A program made the position numbers and the translations under genes. From contig NZ_LZRD01000001.1 in NCBI RefSeq assembly GCF_001687325.1, positions 1-64,000 on the forward strand: a DNA stretch of 64,000 bases. Direction: 5' to 3'. Of this stretch, positions 8,632 to 15,505 are shown in pieces. Position 1 is the stretch's first letter. The number at the start of each line of letters is the position of its first letter. The notes beneath the pieces are model-generated. The model made no database searches and had not been told where the DNA came from. It saw only the letters and a program-made list of their open reading frames with translations. The DNA comes from Streptomyces sp. PTY087I2 (lineage in GTDB: Bacteria; Actinomycetota; Actinomycetes; Streptomycetales; Streptomycetaceae).

Positions 8632-8766
8632 TTACTTCTCGGCCGCGGTGTCGGCCTCGGCGGCGTCGTCGAAGGGGTTCTCGACGAGCGCGTTCGAGTG
8701 GGTGGCGGAGAGGTGGGCGAGCTGGCCCTGGTCGGCGATCGGGCTGAACACCTTGTTCTGCTCCAT
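8632..8766 (-). CDS. Putative RiPP precursor peptide, 44 aa
   Basis: The ATG at 8764-8766 has a GGAG 10 nt upstream, and the frame closes with TAA at 8632-8634, giving 44 residues. There is no cysteine. Candidates for cyclisation are Ser8, Ser20, Thr22, Ser24 and Thr40. The centre, from about residue 16 to 25, is LAHLSATHSN, with two histidines next to hydroxy residues. The C-terminal third, after VENPF, is an acidic Asp/Glu/Ala tail. It is the first gene behind the Zur-type promoter and precedes the whole YcaO operon, which is why I call it the precursor. Which part is leader, core or follower cannot be decided from one sequence. The acidic tail could be a follower peptide rather than core. 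Confidence 0.75.
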   Translation of the reverse strand: MEQNKVFSPIADQGQLAHLSATHSNALVENPFDDAAEADTAAEK

Positions 8767-8831
8767 GAGTTGAAGACTCCATTCGGATCGGTTGGGTGTA
8801 GGTCGCGGCGTCGGTCCGTGCCGCAGCACAG

Positions 8832-8861
8832 ACACTAATGAATATGATTTTCATTCCGCAA
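8832..8861 (-). promoter_or_regulatory. Promoter of the RiPP operon
   Basis: On the minus strand a -35-like TTGCGG (8861-8856) and a -10-like TAGTGT (8837-8832) are 18 nt apart. The Zur-type palindrome fills the spacer. Transcription would start near 8825, about 60 nt before the precursor ATG. The promoter overlaps the 3' end of the ABC ATPase gene. Confidence 0.6.
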
Positions 8862-9701
8862 TAGCTGGAGCGGATCGAGAGGGTGATCTGGGTAACAGAC
8901 GGGCCAGCCACCCTCCTCGTCGATCCCCACCCGGCCTTCCACGCCGAGGACTTCGGCCAGCAGACGCCGGGTGACCACCTCGGCCGGGGGCCCGTCGGCG
9001 GCGATGCGGCCCTCCCGGAGCGCAACGATCCGGTCGGCGAACCGGGCGGCGTGGTTGAGGTCGTGCAGCACCATCACCACCGTCAGCCGGCGCTCCGCGC
9101 GCAGCCGTACGACCGTCTGGAGCACCTCCAGCTGGTGCCGCAGATCGAGATAGGTCGTCGGCTCGTCGAGGAACAGCACACGGGCGTCCTGGGCCAGCGC
9201 CATGGCCAGCCGGACCCGTTGGCGTTCACCTCCGGACAGAGCGTCCACGGGCCGGTCGGCCCAATCCGTGACGCCGACGTCCGCGAGCGCCCGGGACGTC
9301 ACCTCGTCGTCGCCCTCCCGCAGCATCCCGAGCGGCCCCCGGGCGGCGTAACGCCCCTGCCGTACGAGTTGACGTACAGTCAGCCCCGGTACGGACGGCG
9401 CCGATTGGTGGAGCAGCGCCACACGCCGGGCGGCGGTGCGGCGCGGCAGCCTCGCCACGTCGTCGCCGTCGAGCAGGACGCGTCCGCCGCTCGGGGTGAG
9501 CAGTCCGGCGGCGAGCTTGAGGAAGGTGCTCTTGCCGCAGCCGTTCAGCCCGATCAGGGCGACCAGTTCACCGGCCCGGATGCTCAGGTCCACCCCGCGC
9601 AGCACCGGGCGTCCGGGGTAGCCGAAGGCCAGCCCCTCCGCCCGGACGACGTCCGGGACTTTCGGTACCGCGCCGTTCATCGCGCTCTCCGTCGTGCTCA
9701 T
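8835..9701 (-). CDS. Metallophore ABC importer, ATPase (FecE/FepC type)
   Basis: A 288-residue ATPase with Walker A LIGLNGCGKST, signature LSGGERQRVRLAMALA, Walker B VLFLDEPTTYLDLRHQ and H-loop VLHDLNHA. The TTYLDLRHQ element is typical of importers of metal chelates and cobalamin. The ATG is at 9699-9701, 17 nt after the stop of the permease gene. It is the last gene of a substrate-binding protein/permease/permease/ATPase operon. Its final codons, including a histidine-rich end HIH, overlap the Zur-type box of the RiPP promoter, which ties the importer and the biosynthetic operon together physically. Confidence 0.9.
   Translation of the reverse strand: MSTTESAMNGAVPKVPDVVRAEGLAFGYPGRPVLRGVDLSIRAGELVALIGLNGCGKSTFLKLAAGLLTPSGGRVLLDGDDVARLPRRTAARRVALLHQSAPSVPGLTVRQLVRQGRYAARGPLGMLREGDDEVTSRALADVGVTDWADRPVDALSGGERQRVRLAMALAQDARVLFLDEPTTYLDLRHQLEVLQTVVRLRAERRLTVVMVLHDLNHAARFADRIVALREGRIAADGPPAEVVTRRLLAEVLGVEGRVGIDEEGGWPVCYPDHPLDPLQLLRNENHIH
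8839..8853. promoter_or_regulatory. Zur-type box, RiPP operon
   Basis: TGAATATGATTTTCA, extending to a 19-bp AATGAATATGATTTTCATT palindrome with one mismatched pair. It matches the actinobacterial Zur consensus (TGAAAATGATTTTCA) at 14 of 15 positions. It lies between the -35 and -10 of the precursor promoter, so a bound repressor would exclude polymerase. Fur-type iron sites in Streptomyces look different (TTAGGTTAGGCTAACCTAA). Confidence 0.8.
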
Positions 9702-9718
9702 ATCCACTGCTCTCTCCC

Positions 9719-10786
9719 TCATCTCTCGTCCACCCGTCGCCGCGCCACGACCATCAGCAGCCCCGCCCCCACGCAGGTGGTCAGGGCGCCGACCGGGAGG
9801 GTCAGCCGGTCCGCGTCGAGCGCGGTGGCCAGCAGCCGGGACAGCAGTTGGGCCGCCGCGTCCGCCCCGCACACCACCGCCGCGCCGAACAGCGCGGCGC
9901 CCGGCAGCGTGACGCGCAGATCGGCGCCGAAGACGGCCAGCGCCAGATGGGGCACCAGCAGCCCGACGAACCCGAGGGCGCCCACCGCCGACACCGCGCC
10001 GGCCGTCAGCGCCACCGCGCACACGAGCGCCGCGCCCCGGCCCCGGCCGGTGGCCAGACCCGCGGCGGCGGCCTGTTCGTCGCCGCAGCGCAGCAGGGTC
10101 AGCGGCCCGGCGAGCAGCCAGGCCGCCGCGCCCCAGAAGGCGGCCCACGGCCAGAGCAGATTCCAGTGCTGCCAGACCCGGCCCTCGGTGGAGCCGATCA
10201 ACCACTGGACGACGCTGCCGAGTTCACCGGGGGCCACCAGGAGGACGACCGCGGTGAGTCCGGCGAGCACCGCCGATACGAGGACCCCGTAGACGGCAGT
10301 CTGCTCCGGGTCGCCCCGGTCCCGCCCGGCGAGCAGCCACAGCAGTCCCGCCCCGGCGAACCCGCCGACGCAGGCCGCCACGACCACGGCCGTGGGGGAT
10401 TCCCAGCCCGCGAGGCCGAGGCCGGTCGCGGTCACCGCGCCGAGCACCGCGCCGGGTGTGACGCCGGTGACCTCGGGTCCGGCCAGCGGGTTGCGCAGGG
10501 CGGACTGGAGCACGAGCCCGGCCACTCCGAGGCAGGCCCCGGCGACCAGGGCCACGAGCACGCGGGGCAACCGGAGTTGGAGCACGATGTGCTCGGCGGT
10601 GGGGTCGTCGCCGGCCCCGAGCAGCACGGCCCGTACGCCTTCGGGGGTGACGCCCCGGCCGGCGAACAGTCCGGCGCAGGCGACCACGGCGCCGAGCAGC
10701 GCCAAACCGCCCATCCGCACACCCGGTGCGCGCAGGGCCCGGCGGGCGCGGCGTGCCGTTCCGGGCGCGGTATCGATGGAGGTCAT
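9719..10786 (-). CDS. Metallophore ABC importer, FecCD permease 2
   Basis: A 355-residue hydrophobic protein of the FecCD/BtuC family. It carries the RLPRVLVALVAGACLGVAGL motif near the start of the family region, QSALRNPLAGPEVTGV after it, and the GFVGLLVPHLAL segment near the C-terminus that contacts the ATPase. About ten transmembrane helices are expected. The ATG at 10784-10786 overlaps the stop of the other permease (ATGA), consistent with a heterodimeric channel. Confidence 0.9.
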   Translation of the reverse strand: MTSIDTAPGTARRARRALRAPGVRMGGLALLGAVVACAGLFAGRGVTPEGVRAVLLGAGDDPTAEHIVLQLRLPRVLVALVAGACLGVAGLVLQSALRNPLAGPEVTGVTPGAVLGAVTATGLGLAGWESPTAVVVAACVGGFAGAGLLWLLAGRDRGDPEQTAVYGVLVSAVLAGLTAVVLLVAPGELGSVVQWLIGSTEGRVWQHWNLLWPWAAFWGAAAWLLAGPLTLLRCGDEQAAAAGLATGRGRGAALVCAVALTAGAVSAVGALGFVGLLVPHLALAVFGADLRVTLPGAALFGAAVVCGADAAAQLLSRLLATALDADRLTLPVGALTTCVGAGLLMVVARRRVDER

Positions 10787-11844
10787 CGTTCCGCCTTCCG
10801 CAGTACGGGAACGGGGGCGTCCGGCGGAGTCGCCTGCGCGGGCAGGGGCACGGGGCGACGCGCTCGGGCGGGCCGCCTCCCCCGTCTCAGCAGCACGACC
10901 CCGACGGGCACGCCGACCAGGGCGGTCCAGGCGCCGACGGGCGTCTCGATCGGGGCGAGCGCGAGCCGGGCCGGCTGGTCGGCGCAGAGCACGACGACCG
11001 CACCGCACACGGCGGACCGGACGAGCCACCCGGCCGCGCCGCCGTCCGGGCGGAGGCGGCGGGCGAGGTGCGGGGCGAGGAAGCCGACCCAGGCCACCGG
11101 TCCGCAGACCGCGACGACAGGGGCGATGAGGACGACGGCGATGCCCAGGGCGGCCACCCGCGCCCGCTCCACCCGTACGCCCAGCGCGCGGGCGTCGTCG
11201 TCGCCGAGCCGCAGCACACCGAGGACCGGCACGCACAGCACCAGCGCCGGGACGGCCACGGCGAGCCAGGGCAGCAGACCGGTGACGTCGTCCCAGGTGC
11301 GGGCGGACAGACTGCCCAGCAGATAACGGTAGATGAGCTGGAGGTCGAGCTGGTCGGCCATGACCATGAGCACCAGCAGCGCCGCCTGGAGCGCGGCGGC
11401 GACGGCGGCCCCGGTCAGCAGAACGGCCGACGGGCTCCGCCCGAATCCGGCGGCGATCAGGGTGAGCAGACCGCCGAGCGCCGCCCCGGCCAGGGCGAGG
11501 AACGGCTGGAGTCCGAGCGGGATCGCCAGGGACAGGACCAGCGGTGCGGCAACGCCGAGGGCGGCTCCGGAGGAGACCCCCAGCATCTCGGGCACGGCCA
11601 GCGGGTTGCGCAGGGCCTCCTGGAGGACGAGACCCGCGGCGCCCAGGCAGGCCCCCGCGACCAGCGCCAGCACCATGCGGGGCAGCCGCAGTTCGGTGAC
11701 GACGAGCCCCGCGAGCCCGTCGGCCCCCAGCGTGGCCGGGAGCCGGGCGGGCGGGACGTACGGCGTGCCGAGGCTGAGCGCGCAGACCGCGCTCGCCAGG
11801 GCCGCCGCGCCCAGGCAGAGCAGCGCCACGGGCGGACGCCTCAC
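10783..11844 (-). CDS. Metallophore ABC importer, FecCD permease 1
   Basis: A 353-residue FecCD-family permease with RLPRMVLALVAGACLGAAGL, ALRNPLAVPEMLGVSSGAAL and WVGFLAPHLARRL. The start chosen is the GTG at 11842-11844, which overlaps the TGA of the substrate-binding protein (GTGA). About ten membrane helices are expected. It pairs with the second permease at 9719-10786. The C-terminal ~30 residues are Arg/Pro rich and probably cytoplasmic. Confidence 0.9.
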   Translation of the reverse strand: MRRPPVALLCLGAAALASAVCALSLGTPYVPPARLPATLGADGLAGLVVTELRLPRMVLALVAGACLGAAGLVLQEALRNPLAVPEMLGVSSGAALGVAAPLVLSLAIPLGLQPFLALAGAALGGLLTLIAAGFGRSPSAVLLTGAAVAAALQAALLVLMVMADQLDLQLIYRYLLGSLSARTWDDVTGLLPWLAVAVPALVLCVPVLGVLRLGDDDARALGVRVERARVAALGIAVVLIAPVVAVCGPVAWVGFLAPHLARRLRPDGGAAGWLVRSAVCGAVVVLCADQPARLALAPIETPVGAWTALVGVPVGVVLLRRGRRPARARRPVPLPAQATPPDAPVPVLRKAER

Positions 11845-12824
11845 CGCAGTGCGGCCGTCGCCTCGTCGAGGACGACGCCCAGCGACCGGGTGCCGCGCCC
11901 CTTGGCCCACACCTCGGAGTCGACCTCGAAGACCTTGCCGTTCTTCACGGCCGGGATACGGGACCAGAGCGGGTTCTTCGCCAGCTTCTCGGAGAGCTTC
12001 CCGTCGGGCGCGCCGAAGGACAGGGTCTCCACGAACAGGACGTCGACGTCCCGGGCGAGGATCTCCTCCAGGCTGTAACTGCCGTCGACGCCTCGGCTCT
12101 TCCAGGGGTAGTGGGAGATCTTCGGGAACAGTCCGGCCGCCACGTCGGTCTCCGGGGTGGCCACGCCGAAGTTCTCGTCGCTGCCGAAGATGATCAGCGC
12201 GGTCCTGTCGCTCTTCTGCTTCTCCGCCGCTGCCAGGCGGGTGCGGAAGGTCTTCTCCGCCTTCTCCCCCTGTGCGGTGCGGCCGGTGAGCGCGGCGAGG
12301 TCGCGCAGGTAGCCGACACTGTCCTGCCAGGATCCGGGCTGGACCGGCCAGAACGTCGTGGCGCCCTTGAGCGCGGGGGCCAGCTTGCCGTGCGTGTCCT
12401 CCAGGCCGATGACCAGGTCGGGCTTGTGGGCGAGGATCGCCTCGACCTCGGGGCTGAGGAAGCCGCCGGGCACGACCGGCACCTTCGCCGCCTTCTCCTT
12501 GCCCAGGAACTCCGGGTGCGCCAGTACCTGGGAGTTGGTGGCGGTGGGGGTCATGCCCAGCTCGACGAGGATGTCGTCGCAGAGGGCGACCAGGCAGACG
12601 ATCTTCTCCGGCGGCTTCGGCAGGGAGACCGTGACGCCCTTGGCGTCGGTGATCCGGGTGGCGGCCTCGATGGGCCGCACCTCCGTACTCGTACGGGCCT
12701 GGGCACCGGCCGCCGCGGCCGGTGGCTTGCCGGAGTCGGCGTCCCCGGTGCCGCAGCCGGCCAGCAGGCCTCCCAGTACGGCGATCGCGGCCCAGCGGCG
12801 GACTCTCAGCGCGGTTCGTGGCAT
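11841..12824 (-). CDS. Metallophore-binding lipoprotein of the ABC importer
   Basis: A 327-residue substrate-binding protein. It has an N-terminal lipoprotein signal with lipobox LAGC, then a FecB/BtuF-like body beginning at ITDAKGVTVSLPKPPEKIVCL. It should sit on the outer face of the membrane and deliver a metal chelate to the two permeases. The ATG at 12822-12824 is preceded by GAGGAA. The gene is first in the importer operon, about 80 nt downstream of a promoter that contains a Zur-type box. Because the box is zinc-type and the neighbour is a RiPP operon, the ligand may be a zinc-peptide complex. Binding of a ferric siderophore or cobalamin cannot be excluded from sequence. Confidence 0.85.
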   Translation of the reverse strand: MPRTALRVRRWAAIAVLGGLLAGCGTGDADSGKPPAAAAGAQARTSTEVRPIEAATRITDAKGVTVSLPKPPEKIVCLVALCDDILVELGMTPTATNSQVLAHPEFLGKEKAAKVPVVPGGFLSPEVEAILAHKPDLVIGLEDTHGKLAPALKGATTFWPVQPGSWQDSVGYLRDLAALTGRTAQGEKAEKTFRTRLAAAEKQKSDRTALIIFGSDENFGVATPETDVAAGLFPKISHYPWKSRGVDGSYSLEEILARDVDVLFVETLSFGAPDGKLSEKLAKNPLWSRIPAVKNGKVFEVDSEVWAKGRGTRSLGVVLDEATAALR

Positions 12825-12912
12825 CGACGGTTCCTCAACGTTCCTGTGCGGTCCCGGGGATGCGGCAGAGCTGGCGGCGGAGCCCCGGGAGCGATCCCCG
12901 CCACAAGCCGAA

Positions 12913-12944
12913 ACCTTACACATGATTATCATTTCCAATAAAGT
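12913..12944. promoter_or_regulatory. Overlapping divergent promoters of importer and propeller genes
   Basis: Minus strand: TTATTG (12941-12936), 17 nt, TAAGGT (12918-12913), directed to the binding-protein operon. Plus strand: TTACAC (12916-12921), 17 nt, TAAAGT (12939-12944), directed to the beta-propeller gene. The two overlap almost completely, with one Zur-type palindrome inside both spacers. Confidence 0.6.
12923..12937. promoter_or_regulatory. Zur-type box, importer/propeller
   Basis: TGATTATCATTTCCA, or TGGAAATGATAATCA on the other strand, matches the Zur consensus at about 12 of 15 positions. It shares the TG-N3-ATG-N-T-N3-CA pattern with the boxes at 8839 and 14998. Its place in both promoter spacers predicts co-repression of both directions by zinc-loaded Zur. 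Confidence 0.75.
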
Positions 12945-13025
12945 GAGCGGGGCTTCCGCCGGGATCCGGCACGCCCCATCGCTCCCGCCCACCCTCACCG
13001 GCCCCGCCGACCCCAGGAGTTCGTC

Positions 13026-14303
13026 ATGTCGCACGCCTCGCCCCCCGATCCCCACGCGCCGCCGCGCCTGCTGGTCTCCGACCAGGTCGCGGGGCGGGTC
13101 AGCCTGCTGGACCTCCCGGACGGCACGGAGCGGGCGGAGCTGAACCACCGGCACCTCGCCGAGCACGCGGGCTTTCTCGCGCTGCCGGACGGGCTCGTCG
13201 CCTGTGTGGACGACCGGGCGGGCGAGCTGCTCGTCCTCGATCCGTACGGGCCGGGCGCCGGGCGGCCGCTGGTCCGGCGGCGGATACCGGTCGCGGTCCC
13301 CGCCGAGCATCTGGCGGCGGACCCGGACGGGCGGCGCCTCGCGGTGACCACCGGCCTCGGCCGCAACGAGGAGGCGTGGACCGGACTGCTGACGGCCGTC
13401 GACCTCGACGCCCCGGACGGCGCCGTCGCCGTACGCGTACGGGGGCGGACCGGCGAACCGGGGGTCACGGTCCTCGGCGGGGCGTCCCCGCTCGTGGTGG
13501 TGCGCCACCGGGAGCCGGGCGAGCTGCTGGTCCACCGGCACGACGAGCTGATGCGGTCGGCCCCATCCTGCCCGCCGGCGGTCCCGGTGCGGCGGATCGC
13601 CCTGCCGGACGACGACGGGCACGGGGACGCCCACGACCCGCTCACCGGGCGGCTGTTCGCCGCAGCGGGCTCGGGCGTGCATCGCGCACGGCGGGAGGGG
13701 GACGACCTGATTCCCGAGGCGCCCCTGCCCTGGTCCGCCGACGGGCGTTCCGGCGGGCGCGGCTACTACTTGCGGCTCGATCCCGTACGGCGGATGCTCT
13801 GGTCGTGCGTGCGCGGTGGTCCGGGCGACCCCGGGCAGTGGCCGGACTGGTCCAACGACGTCTGGTGGCATCACCTGGACACCGGCGGGACGGGGCGGCT
13901 CGATCTGGGGCCCGGGCTGGTCTTCCGGCTCGCGGTGACCGCCCGGCACATCGCGTTCACCCGCGTCCATCCGGACGGCGACGAGCTGATCCTGCTCACC
14001 GCTCCCCCGGCCGCCGGGGCCCGCCCGGAGATCGGCGCGCGGCTGCCCCTGCCCGCCATGTCCGGTGCGCCCCGGCGCGGCGGGACCCCCTGGGACGGCG
14101 TACAGCGGCGGGCCGTCGCCGCCTCTCCCGGCGGGGGCCTGGTCGCGGTCAGCCGGGGCGGCCACGGCGAGGTCCACGTCTTCGACGCGGACAAGACGGC
14201 CCTGCTGTCGACCCTGACCGTCCCGACGCCCCTGGACGACGGGGGGCATCTCGCCCTCGTGACGCCCGGGGACGGGGCTCACGCCGATCCGGTCGGCCGC
14301 TGA
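13026..14303 (+). CDS. Beta-propeller protein, zinc-regulated, function unknown
   Basis: 425 residues with repeated strands of the YncE/WD-like type (LLVSDQVAGRVSLLDL, ELLVLDPYG, RLFAAAGSGVHRAR, GEVHVFDADKTALLSTL), giving an estimated seven-bladed propeller. It starts at ATG 13026 behind AGGAG. No signal peptide is visible, so it is cytoplasmic unless the start is wrong. Histidine/aspartate-rich loops such as DDDGHGDAHDP could bind metal. The gene is divergent from the metallophore importer and shares its Zur-type box. Bacterial zinc chaperone AztD is also a propeller protein, but it is exported and I see no close motif match, so a role in zinc or metallophore handling is inference. Confidence 0.7.
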   Translation: MSHASPPDPHAPPRLLVSDQVAGRVSLLDLPDGTERAELNHRHLAEHAGFLALPDGLVACVDDRAGELLVLDPYGPGAGRPLVRRRIPVAVPAEHLAADPDGRRLAVTTGLGRNEEAWTGLLTAVDLDAPDGAVAVRVRGRTGEPGVTVLGGASPLVVVRHREPGELLVHRHDELMRSAPSCPPAVPVRRIALPDDDGHGDAHDPLTGRLFAAAGSGVHRARREGDDLIPEAPLPWSADGRSGGRGYYLRLDPVRRMLWSCVRGGPGDPGQWPDWSNDVWWHHLDTGGTGRLDLGPGLVFRLAVTARHIAFTRVHPDGDELILLTAPPAAGARPEIGARLPLPAMSGAPRRGGTPWDGVQRRAVAASPGGGLVAVSRGGHGEVHVFDADKTALLSTLTVPTPLDDGGHLALVTPGDGAHADPVGR

Positions 14304-14353
14304 GACCGGCACGTCACGGGGGGCGTGGCAAGATCCGCCGCGCCGCTGAACCG

Positions 14354-14372
14354 GCGCCACGGGTGGTGGCGC
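14354..14372. terminator. Hairpin between convergent genes
   Basis: GCGCCAC (14354-14360) and GTGGCGC (14366-14372) form a 7-bp stem with a 5-nt loop. It lies between the propeller gene stop (14303) and the rpsN stop (14414), where a bidirectional terminator is expected. There is no clear U-tract, as is usual in this genus. Confidence 0.5.
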
Positions 14373-14413
14373 GACGAGCCCTCGCCGCGCCACCTGCTCC
14401 GTTCAGCCCCGTG

Positions 14414-14719
14414 TCACCAGGAGGACTTGGTCACTCCGGGCAGGAATCCCGCGTGGGCCTGCTCACGCATCCGGACCCGGGAGAGGCCGAACGTGCGCAG
14501 ATACCCCCTCGGCCTGCCGTCGACGCTGTCCCGGTTACGGACCCGGGTGGCACTGGCGTCACGCGGCTGACGCCGCAGCTCCTCCACGGCGGCGAGACGC
14601 TCAGGCTCCGGGGTGCCCGGCCGGCGGATGATCTCCTTCAGCTCGGCCCTGCGGGCCGCGTAACGCTCGACGGTCGCCCGGCGGCTGTCGTTCCGCGCGA
14701 TCTTGCTCTTCTTCGCCAT
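14414..14719 (-). CDS. rpsN: 30S ribosomal protein S14, zinc-free paralogue
   Basis: A 101-residue long-form S14 beginning [14 protein letters not shown] and ending with [20 protein letters not shown]. It contains no cysteine, so it lacks the CXXC zinc ribbon of the zinc-binding form. Swapping zinc-binding ribosomal proteins for such copies frees zinc during starvation, and in Streptomyces these paralogues belong to the Zur regulon. The start codon shares one base with the rpmB stop (TGATG), so the two are co-translated from the promoter at the rpmB/rpmG divergence. Confidence 0.95.
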   Translation of the reverse strand: MAKKSKIARNDSRRATVERYAARRAELKEIIRRPGTPEPERLAAVEELRRQPRDASATRVRNRDSVDGRPRGYLRTFGLSRVRMREQAHAGFLPGVTKSSW

Positions 14720-14955
14720 CAGACCTTCTCCCCTCGCGCGCGGATGCGCGCCACCGCGGCTTCGATGCCGATGCTGTCGACGGTCCTGATCGCCCGGGCG
14801 CTCAGCGTGAGGCGCACATAGCGCCCCTCACCGGGCAGCCAGTACCGCTTGCGCTGGACATTCGGGTCGAACCGGCGGGACGTCCGGTGGTGCGAGTGGG
14901 AGATCTTGTTGCCGAATCCCGGCTTCGAGCCGGTCAGTTGGCAGTGGGCGGACAT
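14719..14955 (-). CDS. rpmB: 50S ribosomal protein L28, paralogue lacking the zinc site
   Basis: 78 residues with the L28 core [25 protein letters not shown]. Only one cysteine remains (Cys5 in AHCQLTG). The second cysteine pair of the zinc-binding form is missing, so zinc cannot be held in the usual way. The ATG at 14953-14955 has GGAGAGG upstream. The gene is divergent from rpmG across a Zur-type box and is followed directly by rpsN. Confidence 0.95.
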   Translation of the reverse strand: MSAHCQLTGSKPGFGNKISHSHHRTSRRFDPNVQRKRYWLPGEGRYVRLTLSARAIRTVDSIGIEAAVARIRARGEKV

Positions 14956-14991
14956 GAAAGTTACCTGCCTCTCCTTCGACGCATCCATTAT

Positions 14992-15020
14992 TGAAAATGG
15001 AAACCATTGCCATATAGTAG
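14992..15020 (+). promoter_or_regulatory. rpmG promoter, leaderless transcript likely
   Basis: A -35-like TTGAAA (14992-14997) is followed by TATAGT (15013-15018) or TAGTAG (15015-15020). The latter gives a 17-nt spacer. The rpmG ATG at 15026 is only 6-8 nt further, with no ribosome site between, so the mRNA would begin at or next to the start codon. Confidence 0.55.
14998..15012. promoter_or_regulatory. Zur-type box, rpmB/rpmG divergence
   Basis: TGGAAACCATTGCCA, or TGGCAATGGTTTCCA on the other strand. It is weaker against the Zur consensus (about 11 of 15) but shares TG-N3-ATG-N-T-N3-CA with the other two boxes. It sits between the -35 and -10 of rpmG and immediately upstream of rpmB, in the context where Zur control is established for Streptomyces C-minus ribosomal genes. 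Confidence 0.75.
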
Positions 15021-15025
15021 CGCCC

Positions 15026-15190
15026 ATGGCTCGCAACGAAGTACGCCCGGTCATCAAGCTCCGCTCCACCGCGGGGACCGGCTACACCTACGTCACCCGT
15101 AAGAACCGGCGGAACGACCCCGACCGGATGGTGCTGCGCAAGTACGACCCGGTGGCCCGCCGCCATGTCGACTTCCGCGAGGACCGCTGA
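15026..15190 (+). CDS. rpmG: 50S ribosomal protein L33, zinc-free paralogue
   Basis: 54 residues, [20 protein letters not shown] followed by [19 protein letters not shown]. This is the complete L33 pattern but without the two CXXC pairs of the zinc form. It starts at ATG 15026 with no Shine-Dalgarno and a promoter at 14992-15020, so the mRNA is probably leaderless. It is the first gene of a plus-strand run rpmG, rpmE2, CobW-like and rpsR. Confidence 0.95.
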   Translation: MARNEVRPVIKLRSTAGTGYTYVTRKNRRNDPDRMVLRKYDPVARRHVDFREDR

Positions 15191-15250
15191 GTCCCGCCCG
15201 GCACACCGCACATCCCGCACACCCCTGAAGCCCCACCCGAGGACACCGTC

Positions 15251-15505
15251 ATGAAGCCCGGAATCCACCCCGCCTACGGCCCCGTCGTCTTCCGCGACAA
15301 GGCCGCCGACTTCGCGTTCCTGACCCGCTCGACCATGACCAGCGACCGCACCGTCACCTGGGAGGACGGCAACACCTACCCGGTGGTCGACGTGGAGATC
15401 TCCTCCGCGAGCCACCCCTTCTACACCGGCACCGCCCGCGTGCTGGACACCGCCGGACGCGTCGAGCGCTTCGAGCGCCGCTACGGACGCGGTGAGGCCC
15501 GGTGA
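15251..15505 (+). CDS. rpmE2: 50S ribosomal protein L31, type B (zinc-free)
   Basis: 84 residues, [20 protein letters not shown] then LTRSTM and [20 protein letters not shown]. This is the standard type B L31 with no cysteine, lacking the zinc site of RpmE. It follows rpmG by 60 nt, and its TGA overlaps the GTG of the next gene. It replaces zinc-bearing L31 when zinc is scarce. Confidence 0.95.
   Translation: MKPGIHPAYGPVVFRDKAADFAFLTRSTMTSDRTVTWEDGNTYPVVDVEISSASHPFYTGTARVLDTAGRVERFERRYGRGEAR

Noticed and set aside
8835..10205. Extended start for the metallophore ATPase
   Set aside because: The extra N-terminal ~170 residues read as out-of-frame permease sequence; the ATPase domain begins right after the ATG at 9701.
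12923..12937. Fur-type iron site
   Set aside because: It contains a GATAAT-like core but not the Streptomyces 19-bp iron box seen at 19724; pattern and neighbours fit Zur better.
11841..14393. An 850-residue minus-strand frame ending in the binding lipoprotein
   Set aside because: The upstream ~520 residues are antisense to the beta-propeller gene; the lipoprotein signal begins at 12824.
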